Positions 43,668 through 56,056 of a stretch of DNA of 64,000 nucleotides are shown piece by piece. A program made the translations under genes and the position numbers. How positions within the stretch are numbered: the first letter of the stretch is position 1; each line of letters begins with the position of its first letter. Origin of the DNA: Vigna angularis (taxonomy: Eukaryota > Streptophyta > Magnoliopsida > Fabales > Fabaceae). The stretch is taken from the NCBI RefSeq assembly GCF_016808095.1, contig NC_068975.1, positions 7,132,001 through 7,196,000 of the forward strand, read 5' to 3'. The notes under the pieces are model-generated. The model was not told the origin of the DNA. It saw only the letters and a program-made list of their open reading frames with translations, and searched no databases.

Positions 43668-44414
43668 AGCTGAGGTTCGGGAGAAGGATCAGAAAACGAA
43701 CCTCGGTGTCGAACCTAAAGAACAGCAGCAGCAACACTACTCAGAGCGTGTCATTGAAGAGGACTCGGAGCAGGTAAGGGAACGCTACATTTTTATTTTT
43801 ATTATTTATTATTTTTCATTTTTATTTTTATTTTATTTCTGAAAAAAAAAAGTGAGGTGCGAGTGCGAACTCGATTTTGAAATTTGAACTAACGAAGGGG
43901 GAGGGAATGAATGAACGCGTGCACTGTGTGATTCACACGCTTAAGGTTATGGCATGGCGAGAACTCGCTTGGATACTGAAACACGTGGCTCATGTGGCGC
44001 GTATGATGGAGTGGCGAGTGGGATAAGGTATGAGAGTGCTGAATGTTTGTGTTTTTAGTGTCTGTGTATTGAATAAGAATGTTCTTTGGAAGGAAATTGT
44101 AATCATTTTAATCAACATGGAATCTCCCAGGTAGATCTTGCTGATTGGGGTTAGTGGTAACGTAATATTAAGGGTAAAATGTAATTATAGTTATTGGTTA
44201 AAATAAAATATTTTAGGAATAATATGAAATTTAAAATTTTTTCTTAACTCAATATAACTCGAATTTGTGATTTTAATTTGACAATTCTAATTAAATAAAA
44301 AAAACTAATTAGTCTTACCATTAATCTTGGAAGAAGTTCAAGTCTCTAACATTTAGTATAATTATAACTTTTATTAATATAAAATTTAATATTTTATATA
44401 TTTTATTGACATAC

Positions 44415-44416
<2 letters not shown>
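43668..44416 (-). promoter_or_regulatory. upstream region of the JASON-like gene
   Basis: About 750 bp between the start codon and a TA microsatellite, with no element termini. The first ~120 bp carry CAG/CTG-rich sequence likely to be 5' untranslated region. No TATA box can be assigned with confidence. The forward frame at 43,579-43,842 is the antisense shadow of exon 1. Confidence 0.4.

Positions 44417-44492
<76 letters not shown>
44417..44492 (+). repeat. (TA)n microsatellite
   Basis: About 38 uninterrupted TA dinucleotides on the promoter side of the JASON-like gene. Confidence 0.95.
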
Positions 44493-44497
<5 letters not shown>

Positions 44498-44579
44498 TGA
44501 GAATCAAGTAATTGGAATAGTCAAGTGTAAGTTCGAACCGAGCGTTTATTATTAAAATAAGTTTGATATATAAATGAAA

Positions 44580-46599
44580 TTTTCAAAAGCTTCGTTCATT
44601 TTCTCTGATACATCTATCTCTCTAAAACTTCTACTCTCTTCTTTTCTCCTTCTTCTCTCTAAAGTTCTTCAATCTCACTTCATTTGACCGTGCATAAGTA
44701 ATCTGGAAGACAAGAGCTTTTTGTTTCATCGATAGGTGTAGTGATTAGAGCTAGTAAGTTTCGTTCCTTTAATTCTTGTGAATTTCTGAAATTTCTGGCA
44801 CATGCAAGTAAACTTTGTTGTTTACATGTGTTTATCAGTCTTCTCTTTCTCTTTCTAACTTCCTTTTTGGTACTTTGGTTGGTCTCTTTTCACCAATCAA
44901 TGAGTTAAAGGTGTTCTTAGGATTTTCTGGAAGTGATCAAATTTCTGGAAGGATAGAAGCCGTTCGATTTGGTTAAGAGGTAAGGTGATGTGATCATAGA
45001 GAAGGCAAGTGATGAAGAGAATAAAAGGATGACAAGAAGCATGGCTAAAGGAAATCATTTTACTTCTTGTCTTCTTTACACATTTGTAAAAAAAGCAGAA
45101 TAGGTTCATAGGTGTGTATTTTCCTCCTTATTTTCTTTTCGTTAGTTTTAGTTGAATAAACGCTCATAAACCCTTCTTTTCCTTTTAGCACAAGCAATGT
45201 GGGACTTCCCATGGCTTGGTCTTAAAAGAAAAGAAGAGAAAGTAGGTGTCTTAGCTTGTAGCGCAAGGTAGCATAGCTAGTTTTCATTTTTTGAACTTTA
45301 GGAGAACAAGGTAGCTTATATACCCTTTTCAAATGAGAGAACTAAGCAATGTGGGACTCCAAGCACCTAAGGGACGTGCTGCAGCTGCATGGCCAGACCT
45401 TGGAGCCTTCCAAGTCCCACATTGCTTGAAAGTCTTCACCAAACTCACTCCAAAAGCTATATAAGAAGTCTAGGGGGTCTCCTTTGTATTTACCTTTGAA
45501 ATCAATGAAATTTTGAGTTGAATTGCAATCTTGCATTCTTCTTAGAGATAGTTTTATGTCTCTTTAGTCCAATTTGGCAGACCTTATCTTGATGCAAAGT
45601 CAAGTGGCGGTCCTTCCTCGACACTTATCTTGGAGTCCTCTCTCAAGTGGCGTGTCATCCAGTCATAAGTTTCCTTTCTCTTTCTCTTATCCGCTTTTAT
45701 TTTCCATTCATTCTTTCAATTGTCATTAGTATACTTCTCTCTAGGCATGCACTTCCATATCATAAGGGAAGCTAGTTAATTTAATTGTTTTGTTGATGAA
45801 GTATAAAAACTTTGTTTAATGATTTTGCATGTGGGTGAAATTGAATGTTTGAGTGTTCGACTTTGGTTGTTTGACATGTTAAATACTGTGATTGTTGAGT
45901 TGTAGATTATACATACTTTGGAGTGAATTCTGGGTTGAGAAAAATATTCAGTTTTGGTAAATTCTAGTGTGTATTTCATTCTGCAGAAGTTTTGCAGAAT
46001 TATGCAGAAAATCGAGCGTTCGTTGTTGACCGCTCAGTCAGGTTCAGGTACTCGGTAGGTAGTATTCAATTTCGTAGTAGTATTTGGTCTTAGAGTTGCT
46101 CGGTTTCGTGCTGACGTTCGTTTTCGGCCTTGGAAGTATTCGGTTTGCTATTAGCGCTCGTTAATGGTCGTACTCGGTTCTGTATTATCGTTCAATTTAG
46201 TAGTGCTAGGTTTCTTATAAGCATTAGGTTTTGTATTCCCGTTTGGTCTTAGTAGTGTTTGGTTTGGTATTCGTGTTTGGTCTTAGAAGTACTTGATGTT
46301 GTATTAGTGTTCGGTCTAAGTAGGACTCATGTGTTATTTTAACATTCGGTTTTAGTAGTATTCGGTTTAGTCATAACGTTCGATTTCGTACTAGTATTTG
46401 GTTTAGCTAGAGTTCGGTCTTGTACTGGTGGTCGATTGTTCTAGCGTTCGGTCCTTCAACTGCTTTAGGCACTTGTTCGAGCATTGCTCGTTAAAGGACC
46501 GTTTCAATCATGATCAAGTGTTGTGAGGGTTTTACCATTCGGTCTTATGCATTGGTTATGTTGAGTTTTCCCGTTCGGTCGTACTTAGAGGTTGTGTTG
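44580..46599 (+). mobile_element. truncated chromovirus-type LTR T3
   Basis: The sequence parallels LTR T2: 'gagctagtaagtttcgttcc' (44,750) corresponds to 'taagctggtaagttcctttcc', and the 'ggtaagggaagct' site is present once the solo LTR at 44,986-45,762 is removed. Scattered GTTCGGT motifs follow (46,010-46,580). The end is missing, because the inverted LTR of the composite begins at 46,600. The left limit is uncertain. Confidence 0.6.
44986..45762 (+). mobile_element. solo LTR of the E family
   Basis: 777 bp, TGATGTGATCAT...CCATATCA, homologous to the LTR of element E (17,713-18,406) in the opposite orientation. It has a perfect 5-bp duplication TAAGG at 44,981-44,985 and 45,763-45,767. 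The related LTR T2 shows the unoccupied site at 37,911. Confidence 0.9.
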
Positions 46600-48539
46600 T
46601 GTAACATCCCAAAAATTCACCCTAAAAATTAAAATTTATATTCAAAACTTAAATGTTGTAATAATACATAACATCCCGAACATAAACTAAAATCTATACA
46701 TCAGTTTTAAGCTCAGACGCAACTGCAAAGATAACCTTGAATCCTTCTAATTCGATCTTCCATCTCTTCCTCCATTTGCACAGGATCACGTGACAATCCT
46801 TCAACTGCTCCCGTATAACATCACACATTATACGATCATCGCATTCACATGCACAAACAAGCAAAGTAAGGGTGAGCTAACCTGAAACACATCATTTATA
46901 AAACGTGCATAGTTATTTCAATACAAATATCATATAATAATTAAATCAGACATCCTCAAGCCAACGTACCACAATTCCTGTTGGACACTCATTCCATAGT
47001 ACCTAATAATCAACCCAGTACACAATAAACTCTCATCCGGACGATACGTTGATGAACAAATCAACGGAAAGTGCCCCACTTGTAATTTCATTCTTAGTCC
47101 CCTCAATATGTCCACAATCAACCACAAATCAAGACATCCTACTACAGTACCCTCAACCTCAATACATACCCAGATATCATATCATTACTGAATCAAACGA
47201 TAAAACAACGAACTTATATTACATCGGATACTGTTTACACGAACATTAAGATTGATCACTTAAGCTCGAAACTAAACATCAACCGCTATTATACCGATTA
47301 CCATTAGGTCGAATACCAAAAGATCAAACGCTGATTAAGATCAAGTACTTAGACTTCACGTTAAAACAGTGTACTCTGCTAGAACAATTACTATTATTTC
47401 AAACACTATTCGAACGATTGCTCAAAGATCAAATCTCGCACACCACAGATTAAGTACCATTCAGACGAACACTTTATTGATCACTTTACTGGATTTAATT
47501 CTATCTGAGGGTAACCTCATCGAGACCGGATGTTCCCTACGTACAACCACTAACTATTAATGATCCCTACCTGAGACAATCATCATCCGACCCGAGCATT
47601 ACCTATGAATGATCACTTCCTGAATCATGCATCATCACAACTAATCACTATTTATTAATCAATCGTTACCTCAACGACTATCAAGGCTGGTCACTCCCTA
47701 TAAATGATTACAACCTCAGAGCAACATCACCAATAAAGATCATTCCCTATGAACCATCGCTACGAGACAGAACACTATAATAAAGAACGCTTGAGTCTGG
47801 GTTAAACGCCTAGAGTACTCTACTGAACACCTCAGTACTGACCGAACGTAATCAAACTAAACCTCAGGTTACCAAATTAAGATCGGACGCTAGCTACCTC
47901 AGATCCACTAACATCAAGATCAACTGTTACCTAATAACACTCGCTACCTGGAAATAAATAACACCAAGACCGAACGTCACTAGTAAGAACGCTCGTTACT
48001 ACCTATAGATCCAACAAGTTTACTTCCCGTCTCTCTCTCGAAGTATTCCAAATCCAACTTTATCTGCACTACCATCTCTCCTGTATCCGTACGACCATCA
48101 CGGTTAGAAACCACAGCCACAACATGCAAGAATGAATAACCAGAATTATCACATTATAAACCCACTACATATACTATAATAATTCGCAGAATAAATCGAC
48201 TCACATGACACTGCATACTAGTCTTTCATAAACTGATGTCGTTTACTTGTAATTCGTCGTCATAACCTGCTCTCAATAACAGGCGACCCGAGCCGTCATC
48301 CATCGCGACTTCAGACCTATCTCCCCGACTCCTCAAGGACTAACGAGTAAAAACATCGATACTACGCGTAACGATGCACTATACTCAACACGAGCCGAAG
48401 TCAGTGGGCGAGACATTCACCTCCTCGTGCAGAAGAAGGTGACACTCGAATCTCCGTCTCACGCGTGAGACTAGCAAAAATGCTAAAAAGACCGACGAAG
48501 TTACAAGTAAATAACATAGTGTATGTACCACCTCCAACC

Positions 48540-48762
48540 GAATAAACGTGCTCAATCACGAAGTCATACATATTCTCAATAATATGTATAACTAGAATAA
48601 ACGTGCTCAATCACGAAGTCATACATATTCTCAATAATATGTATAACTAGAATATACGTGCTCAATCACGAAGTCATACATATTCTCAATAATATGTATA
48701 ACTAGAATATACGTGCTCAATCACGAAGTCATACATATTCTCAATAATATGTATAACTAAAC
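48540..48762 (-). repeat. 55-bp tandem repeats in the inverted LTR
   Basis: Four near-identical copies of a 55-bp unit containing ACGTGCTCAATCACGAAG. The mirror array lies at 54,112-54,330. Equal copy number in both arms argues that the duplication of the arms is younger than the array. Confidence 0.95.
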
Positions 48763-48894
48763 CAATATTGGATAAAGGAAAATAACCAACAATTCTCAAT
48801 AATTGCTTCAAAATACTCCCACGGATTCATGCATTATTACCGAACGCTATTTCCAACTCTGATGCTGTCTGAACGAACGTCCTGAAATCAATCC

Positions 48895-49590
48895 TCATCA
48901 AAACCGAACGCTGCCGAGCTCCAAGGACGAACGCTCATAAAACCAAGGACGAACGCTCTCAAAATCAAGGACGAACGCTCCCAAAACAAAGGACGAACGC
49001 TCCCAGAAAACAAGGACGAACGCTCCCAGAAAACAAGGACGAACGCTCCCAGAAAACAAGGACGAACGCTCACTGAAACCAAGGACGAACGTCCAAGATC
49101 CACACCGAACACTTAAAACCGAACGCTCCCTTATATCCAAAAACCGAACGTTCACTTATACTCAAAAACCGAACGCTCGTTATACCCCAAAAGCCGAACG
49201 CTCATAATTATCACAAGGCCGAACGCTCAATTACTGAGCCGAACGCTAGGATCCATCATTTAGGCCGAACGCTAAATCATTGGACGCTTTGGACGAGCGC
49301 ATAAGATCAAACATCCTCAAAGACCGAACGCTCTACATAACCTACGGACGTTCGTCTTGAGACCAAGACCGAACGTTCAAGATTACTCCACAAAGATACT
49401 AAGTTACGGACGAACGCTCATAATTCACTGTTTAAATACCACTTGGACGAGCGTCCCATATATTATGACGAACGAACGCGGACGTCCGTTCAGAACCGAA
49501 CGCTCAACAATTTGGACGAACGTCCAATTTCACCAGAATTGGACGAACGTTCAGAAGTTGACCGACCACTATTTGGTCGAGCACTGTTAG
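48895..49590 (-). repeat. GAACGCTC/GGACGAACG minisatellite in the inverted LTR
   Basis: About 25 units of 20-30 bp with the core GACGAACG or CCGAACGCTC. Five central units (49,000-49,070) are nearly identical. The mirror array is at 53,240-54,000. Confidence 0.9.
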
Positions 49591-49614
49591 GACGAACGTT
49601 CAGAAGTCTTCTGG

Positions 49615-51200
49615 GAATTATTATAGTATATGTAGTGGGTTTATAATGTGATAATTCTGGTTATTCATTCTTGCATGTTGTGGCTGTGGTTTCTAACCGT
49701 GATGGTCGTACGGATACAGGAGAGATGGTAGTGCAGATAAAGTTGGATTTGGAATACTTCGAGAGAGAGACGGGAAGTAAACTTGTTGGATCTATAGGTA
49801 GTAACGAGCGTTCTTACTAGTGACGTTCGGTCTTGGTGTTATTTATTTCCAAGTAGCGAGTGTTATTAGGTAACAGTTGATCTTGATGTTAGTGGATCTG
49901 AGGTAGCTAGCGTCCGATCTTAATTTGGTAACCTGAGGTTTAGTTTGATTACGTTCGGTCAGTACTGAGGTGTTCAGTAGAGTACTCTAGGCGTTTAACC
50001 CAGACTCAAGCGTTCTTTATTATAGTGTTCTGTCTCGTAGCGATGGTTCATAGGGAATGATCTTTATTGGTGATGTTGCTCTGAGGTTGTAATCATTTAT
50101 AGGGAGTGACCAGCCTTGATAGTCGTTGAGGTAACGATTGATTAATAAATAGTGATTAGTTGTGATGATGCATGATTCAGGAAGTGATCATTCATAGGTA
50201 ATGCTCGGGTCGGATGATGATTGTCTCAGGTAGGGATCATTAATAGTTAGTGGTTGTACGTAGGGAACATCCGGTCTCGATGAGGTTACCCTCAGATAGA
50301 ATTAAATCCAGTAAAGTGATCAATAAAGTGTTCGTCTGAATGGTACTTAATCTGTGGTGTGCGAGATTTGATCTTTGAGCAATCGTTCGAATAGTGTTTG
50401 AAATAATAGTAATTGTTCTAGCAGAGTACACTGTTTTAACGTGAAGTCTAAGTACTTGATCTTAATCAGCGTTTGATCTTTTGGTATTCGACCTAATGGT
50501 AATCGGTATAATAGCGGTTGATGTTTAGTTTCGAGCTTAAGTGATCAATCTTAATGTTCGTGTAAACAGTATCCGATGTAATATAAGTTCGTTGTTTTAT
50601 CGTTTAATTCAGTAATGATATGATATCTGGGTATGTATTGAGGTTGAGGGTACTGTAGTAGGATGTCTTGATTTGTGGTTGATTGTGGACATATTGAGGG
50701 GACTAAGAATGAAATTACAAGTGGGGCACTTTCCGTTGATTTGTTCATCAACGTATCATCCGGATGAGAGTTTATTGTGTAATGGGTTGATTATTAGGTA
50801 CTATGGAATGAGTGTCCAACAGGAATTGTGGTACGTTGGCTTGAGGATGTCTGATTTAATTATTATATGATATTTGTATTGAAATAACTATGCACGTTTT
50901 ATAAATGATGTGTTTCAGGTTAGCTCACCCTTACTTTGCTTGTTTGTGCATGTGAATGCGATGATCGTATAATGTGTGATGTTATACGGGAGCAGTTGAA
51001 GGATTGTCACGTGATCCTATGCAAATGGAGGAAGAGATGGAAGATCGAATTAGAAGGATTCAAGGTTATCTTTGCAGTTGCGTCTGAGCTTAAAACTGAT
51101 GTATAGATTTTAGTTTATGTTCGGGATGTTATGTATTATTACAACATTTAAGTTTTGAATATAAATTTTAATTTTTAGGGTGAATTTTTGGGATGTTACA
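49615..51200 (+). repeat. partial 5' LTR (forward) of the composite
   Basis: Matches 54,683-56,268 and, in reverse, 46,600-about 48,186. It starts at GAATTATTATAG, where the full LTR has TTCTGCGAATT and this copy has TTCTGGGAATT, so the break occurred near a short TTCTG identity. It ends GGATGTTACA directly before the primer site. Confidence 0.9.
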
Positions 51201-51204
51201 GTAA

Positions 51205-51216
51205 TGGTATCAGAGC
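51205..51216 (+). other. primer-binding site (initiator Met tRNA type)
   Basis: TGGTATCAGAGC, 4 nt after the LTR end. A perfect match to the usual site of chromoviruses and copia elements. Confidence 0.9.
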
Positions 51217-52698
51217 AGTTCATCCTTAGGATGACCTTTGTGTTGTGGGTTTACCGTGTCTTCGCTGTGAAGAATTTAGTGTAAATGGTTTGATTTACCA
51301 CTTCCTCCGTGTCTATATAGTAAGATGTGTATCTAACTAGATGTTTTGAGAACAGAAAACGTCTTGATAAGAGTAATGAGGGTGCACACTCATGTCTTTT
51401 ACCATAGACGATTTTCCTTTCTTGATTCTGAAGGTTAGAGTTAAAAAAAGGTTAGAGTTTTAGTGGTGTTTCCTGTAGTAATTCGTGTCTTGTTCTTGCT
51501 TTTGTGGTAGTCTTTTGTGCTCGATAGTAGTAGAGGAATGCATATTCAAGGACAACTTGAGTTGTATACCTTTATTAGAATTGGTTTAAGCCTTTGAGAC
51601 AAGATCTTGCCGCGAAGATAGGAGTTAGAAGACTAAAAGTTAAGCTTCGGAGGGCGAGTGAAGATATTGGAGTTTAGGAGTAAGGTTATGAGTGATGAAA
51701 ATTTCCAGAAATCAAGTCATAAGGTCATATGTTGTACGTTCGCAAGAAGTTCAGAGGCTAGATTAAGAGAAGCTTTGGATAAATATGGTTGTAACAAGGT
51801 TGGAGAAATGAGTTGGGTTTAGAATATCAGTAACGTTAACAGTCAGAAGAAAAGGACGTGTTGGCGAGAAACGGGGTGACGCTGTGAGAGTTTGGTAACA
51901 TGAACCTATGTATTAGTGATGGTTGGAATCTGAATAAGAAAATGGTGGATGACCTAAAATTTAAGTTAAGAAAGGAATAGGAAATTCTATAGCAGACTAG
52001 GGGAAATAAGTATCAAGAAAGGAAGTAGAAGGAGAAAATTTCGAGAGGTAGTCAGATAAGGCAGGACATGAGGTATTTGAAAGAGAATGAAGTATTGTTA
52101 GGATCTTAAGTTAAGTGGGAAAATTTGAAGGAGATGATCAAGTTGTATCAGCAAGTGGATGATTCAGAGTCAAGTTTAGTTGGATGTTTCAAGATTAGTA
52201 GTTCACACAGAAGAAAGGTTTGATCATAGGCTAAGATGAAAGGTTTCAAACGATGAAGACAAAGGTATGTTTTTGTCGATCAGTGTTTTAAGGCAAGACC
52301 TCCTAGAAAATGATAGTTGCTTCTTAGTGTTATCACCCATGGAAGCGACTCAAGCTGCAGATCTTGCGGTGCAGGAGAACTCGGAGTGTAAACTTTGCGG
52401 TCGTGAATGACTTCTTAGATGTTTTCCTGAAGAAGTTTCTGGTTTCCTCCTTCACGAAAGCATGAAGATCATTTTAGGTAAGTGTTTAAGGTTGAGAGTA
52501 TGCAAGCCAGAAAGGATTTGTCATTTGAAGTGCAACCAGTAGGGATCGAGGACGAACTGTTAAACGATTTAAGGTCATCTGGAATGGTATCACAGGCAAC
52601 CCTACCTGGAGGTTAGAGGATGAGATGAGAGAAACTTACCTCGACTAGTTCCGATAAGCTTAATTTTCGAGGACGAAAATTTTTGTTGTTGGGGAGAA
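51217..52698 (+). pseudogene. short internal region with chromovirus pol relic
   Basis: No frame of 60 residues is open. Near 52,490-52,590 one frame reads 'LRVESMQARKDLSFEVQPVGIEDELLNDLR', and near 52,590-52,640 another reads 'TWRLEDEMRETYLD'. These correspond to the C-terminal end of Tekay/Del-type polyproteins (integrase/chromodomain side). The region ends with 'TTTTCGAGGACGAAAATTTT' and a purine tract (52,684-52,698). gag, protease and RT are missing, so mobility would require proteins from another copy. Confidence 0.7.
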
Positions 52699-53239
52699 TG
52701 TAAGACCCGTATTTTTTTGGACATGGTGGGGACATGGTGGTCACCCACCTCTTTGACTATCAAGATGCAATTATTGGGGGTGCATTTTACCGGAAGCTTT
52801 GCAAGGTGTGGGATTCATTTTTTGGCAGGAGAGGGAGAGAGAGAGGGAGAGCAACCAAAGGGAGGGAACCCTTTCTCCCATTTTCACCCGTCCAAAGAGC
52901 ACCCATGGGAAGCTGTTCCAACCTTGGAAGGGGCTTAGAGGAGGACCTGAGTTGGGCATCTGGTGATGATGGAGTTCTTGCATCAAGAGCTGAAAAAGGA
53001 AGTGAAGAGCTGTTGAAGTTCCTGGAAGATCTTGATCTGCACGTCTGGGAGGAGATTGATCCCAAAACTTACATGGAAGTCTTCAAGAGGTAAGGGGAGC
53101 TTGAATTATTTCCTTGATTTTTGAGTTATTAGTGTTTGATGAAAAACTGGGTAAAATCTGCGAAGAAGGAATGAAAATGGAGGTTTTCTGGGCTTTCTGG
53201 ACTCTAGTGCGATTCTGCAGAATTTCTGCAGAATGCGCG

Positions 53240-54000
53240 TTCGTCCAATTTTGGGAAGTCAAAATTGGACGTTCGTCCTAACAGTGCTCGACCAAATAGT
53301 GGTCGGTCAACTTCTGAACGTTCGTCCAATTCTGGTGAAATTGGACGTTCGTCCAAATTGTTGAGCGTTCGGTTCTGAACGAACGTCCGCGTTCGTTTGT
53401 CATAATATATGGGACGCTCGTCCAAGTGGTATTTAAACAGTGAATTATGAGCGTTCGTCCGTAACTTAGTATCTTCGTGGAGTAATCTTGAACGTTCGGT
53501 CTTGGTCTCAAGACGAACGTCCGTAGGTTATGTAGAGCGTTCGGTCTTTGAGGATGTTTGATCTTATGCGCTCGTCCAAAGCGTCCAATGATTTAGCGTT
53601 CGGCCTAAATGATGGATCCTAGCGTTCGGCTCAGTAATTGAGCGTTCGGCCTTGTGATAATTATGAGCGTTCGGCTTTTGGGGTATAACGAGCGTTCGGT
53701 TTTTGAGTATAAGTGAACGTTCGGTTTTTGGATATAAGGGAGCGTTCGGTTTTAAGTGTTCGGTGTGGATCTTGGACGTTCGTCCTTGGTTTCAGTGAGC
53801 GTTCGTCCTTGTTTTCTGGGAGCGTTCGTCCTTGTTTTCTGGGAGCGTTCGTCCTTGTTTTCTGGGAGCGTTCGTCCTTTGTTTTGGGAGCGTTCGTCCT
53901 TGATTTTGAGAGCGTTCGTCCTTGGTTTTATGAGCGTTCGTCCTTGGAGCTCGGCAGCGTTCGGTTTTGATGAGGATTGATTTCAGGACGTTCGTTCAGA
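53240..54000 (+). repeat. GAGCGTTCGTCC/CGTTCGGT minisatellite in the full LTR
   Basis: Forward counterpart of the array at 48,895-49,590. The TCGTCC and TCGGTT/TCGGCC variants are clustered rather than mixed, which indicates local expansion of each variant. Confidence 0.9.
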
Positions 54001-54111
54001 CAGCATCAGAGTTGGAAATAGCGTTCGGTAATAATGCATGAATCCGTGGGAGTATTTTGAAGCAATTATTGAGAATTGTTGGTTATTTTCCTTTATCCAA
54101 TATTGGTTTAG

Positions 54112-54330
54112 TTATACATATTATTGAGAATATGTATGACTTCGTGATTGAGCACGTATATTCTAGTTATACATATTATTGAGAATATGTATGACTTCGT
54201 GATTGAGCACGTATATTCTAGTTATACATATTATTGAGAATATGTATGACTTCGTGATTGAGCACGTTTATTCTAGTTATACATATTATTGAGAATATGT
54301 ATGACTTCGTGATTGAGCACGTTTATTCGG
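54112..54330 (+). repeat. 55-bp tandem repeats in the full LTR
   Basis: Four copies of CTTCGTGATTGAGCACGT-containing units, matching 48,540-48,762 in reverse. Each unit also has a short internal inverted repeat (ACATATTATTGAGAATATGT). Confidence 0.95.
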
Positions 54331-56033
54331 TTGGAGGTGGTACATACACTATGTTATTTACTTGTAACTTCGTCGGTCTTTTTAGCATTTTTGCTAGTCT
54401 CACGCGTGAGACGGAGATTCGAGTGTCACCTTCTTCTGCACGAGGAGGTGAATGTCTCGCCCACTGACTTCGGCTCGTGTTGAGTATAGTGCATCGTTAC
54501 GCGTAGTATCGATGTTTTTACTCGTTAGTCCTTGAGGAGTCGGGGAGATAGGTCTGAAGTCGCGATGGATGACGGCTCGGGTCGCCTGTTATTGAGAGCA
54601 GGTTATGACGACGAATTACAAGTAAACGACATCAGTTTATGAAAGACTAGTATGCAGTGTCATGTGAGTCGATTTATTCTGCGAATTATTATAGTATATG
54701 TAGTGGGTTTATAATGTGATAATTCTGGTTATTCATTCTTGCATGTTGTGGCTGTGGTTTCTAACCGTGATGGTCGTACGGATACAGGAGAGATGGTAGT
54801 GCAGATAAAGTTGGATTTGGAATACTTCGAGAGAGAGACGGGAAGTAAACTTGTTGGATCTATAGGTAGTAACGAGCGTTCTTACTAGTGACGTTCGGTC
54901 TTGGTGTTATTTATTTCCAGGTAGCGAGTGTTATTAGGTAACAGTTGATCTTGATGTTAGTGGATCTGAGGTAGCTAGCGTCCGATCTTAATTTGGTAAC
55001 CTGAGGTTTAGTTTGATTACGTTCGGTCAGTACTGAGGTGTTCAGTAGAGTACTCTAGGCGTTTAACCCAGACTCAAGCGTTCTTTATTATAGTGTTCTG
55101 TCTCGTAGCGATGGTTCATAGGGAATGATCTTTATTGGTGATGTTGCTCTGAGGTTGTAATCATTTATAGGGAGTGACCAGCCTTGATAGTCGTTGAGGT
55201 AACGATTGATTAATAAATAGTGATTAGTTGTGATGATGCATGATTCAGGAAGTGATCATTCATAGGTAATGCTCGGGTCGGATGATGATTGTCTCAGGTA
55301 GGGATCATTAATAGTTAGTGGTTGTACGTAGGGAACATCCGGTCTCGATGAGGTTACCCTCAGATAGAATTAAATCCAGTAAAGTGATCAATAAAGTGTT
55401 CGTCTGAATGGTACTTAATCTGTGGTGTGCGAGATTTGATCTTTGAGCAATCGTTCGAATAGTGTTTGAAATAATAGTAATTGTTCTAGCAGAGTACACT
55501 GTTTTAACGTGAAGTCTAAGTACTTGATCTTAATCAGCGTTTGATCTTTTGGTATTCGACCTAATGGTAATCGGTATAATAGCGGTTGATGTTTAGTTTC
55601 GAGCTTAAGTGATCAATCTTAATGTTCGTGTAAACAGTATCCGATGTAATATAAGTTCGTTGTTTTATCGTTTGATTCAGTAATGATATGATATCTGGGT
55701 ATGTATTGAGGTTGAGGGTACTGTAGTAGGATGTCTTCATTTGTGGTTGATTGTGGACATATTGAGGGGACTAAGAATGAAATTACAAGTGGGGCACTTT
55801 CCGTTGATTTGTTCATCAACGTATCGTCCGGATGAGAGTTTATTGTGTACTGGGTTGATTATTAGGTACTATGGAATGAGTGTCCAACAGGAATTGTGGT
55901 ACGTTGGCTTGAGGATGTCTGATTTAATTATTATATGATATTTGTATTGAAATAACTATGCACGTTTTATAAATGATGTGTTTCAGGTTAGCTCACCCTT
56001 ACTTTGCTTGTTTGTGCATGTGAATGCGATGAT

Positions 56034-56056
56034 CGTATAATGTGTGATGTTATACG
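56034..56056 (+). other. conserved LTR stem-loop CGTATAA...TTATACG
   Basis: A 7-bp inverted repeat with a 9-nt loop, about 210 nt before the LTR end and after TTAGCTCACCCT. Copies at 50,966-50,988 and 46,812-46,834 (reverse), and a diverged one in T1 at 4,117-4,139. Confidence 0.6.

Larger units (their letters stand above)
46600..49600 (-). repeat. inverted LTR copy (left arm)
   Basis: Reverse complement of 53,272-56,268, apparently almost identical. The matching tandem arrays, short frames and single-base differences line up throughout. It lacks the first ~570 bp of the full LTR. The last 20 bp form a junction (CAGAAGTCTTCTGGG, 49,600-49,614) to the forward partial copy. Confidence 0.9.

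Noticed and set aside
43579..43842. Forward gene divergent from the JASON-like gene
   Set aside because: The frame is antisense to exon 1 and the likely 5' untranslated region; it has no start context or homology.
52717..53093. 119-residue forward frame near the start of the full LTR
   Set aside because: Overlaps a similar-length reverse frame, lies at the LTR start and contains no known domain; could be LTR leader sequence.
46930..55938. Three sets of identical 63-66 residue frames (46,930; 50,551; 55,619 and neighbours)
   Set aside because: Their identity reflects the three LTR copies, not conserved genes; both strands give equally long frames.
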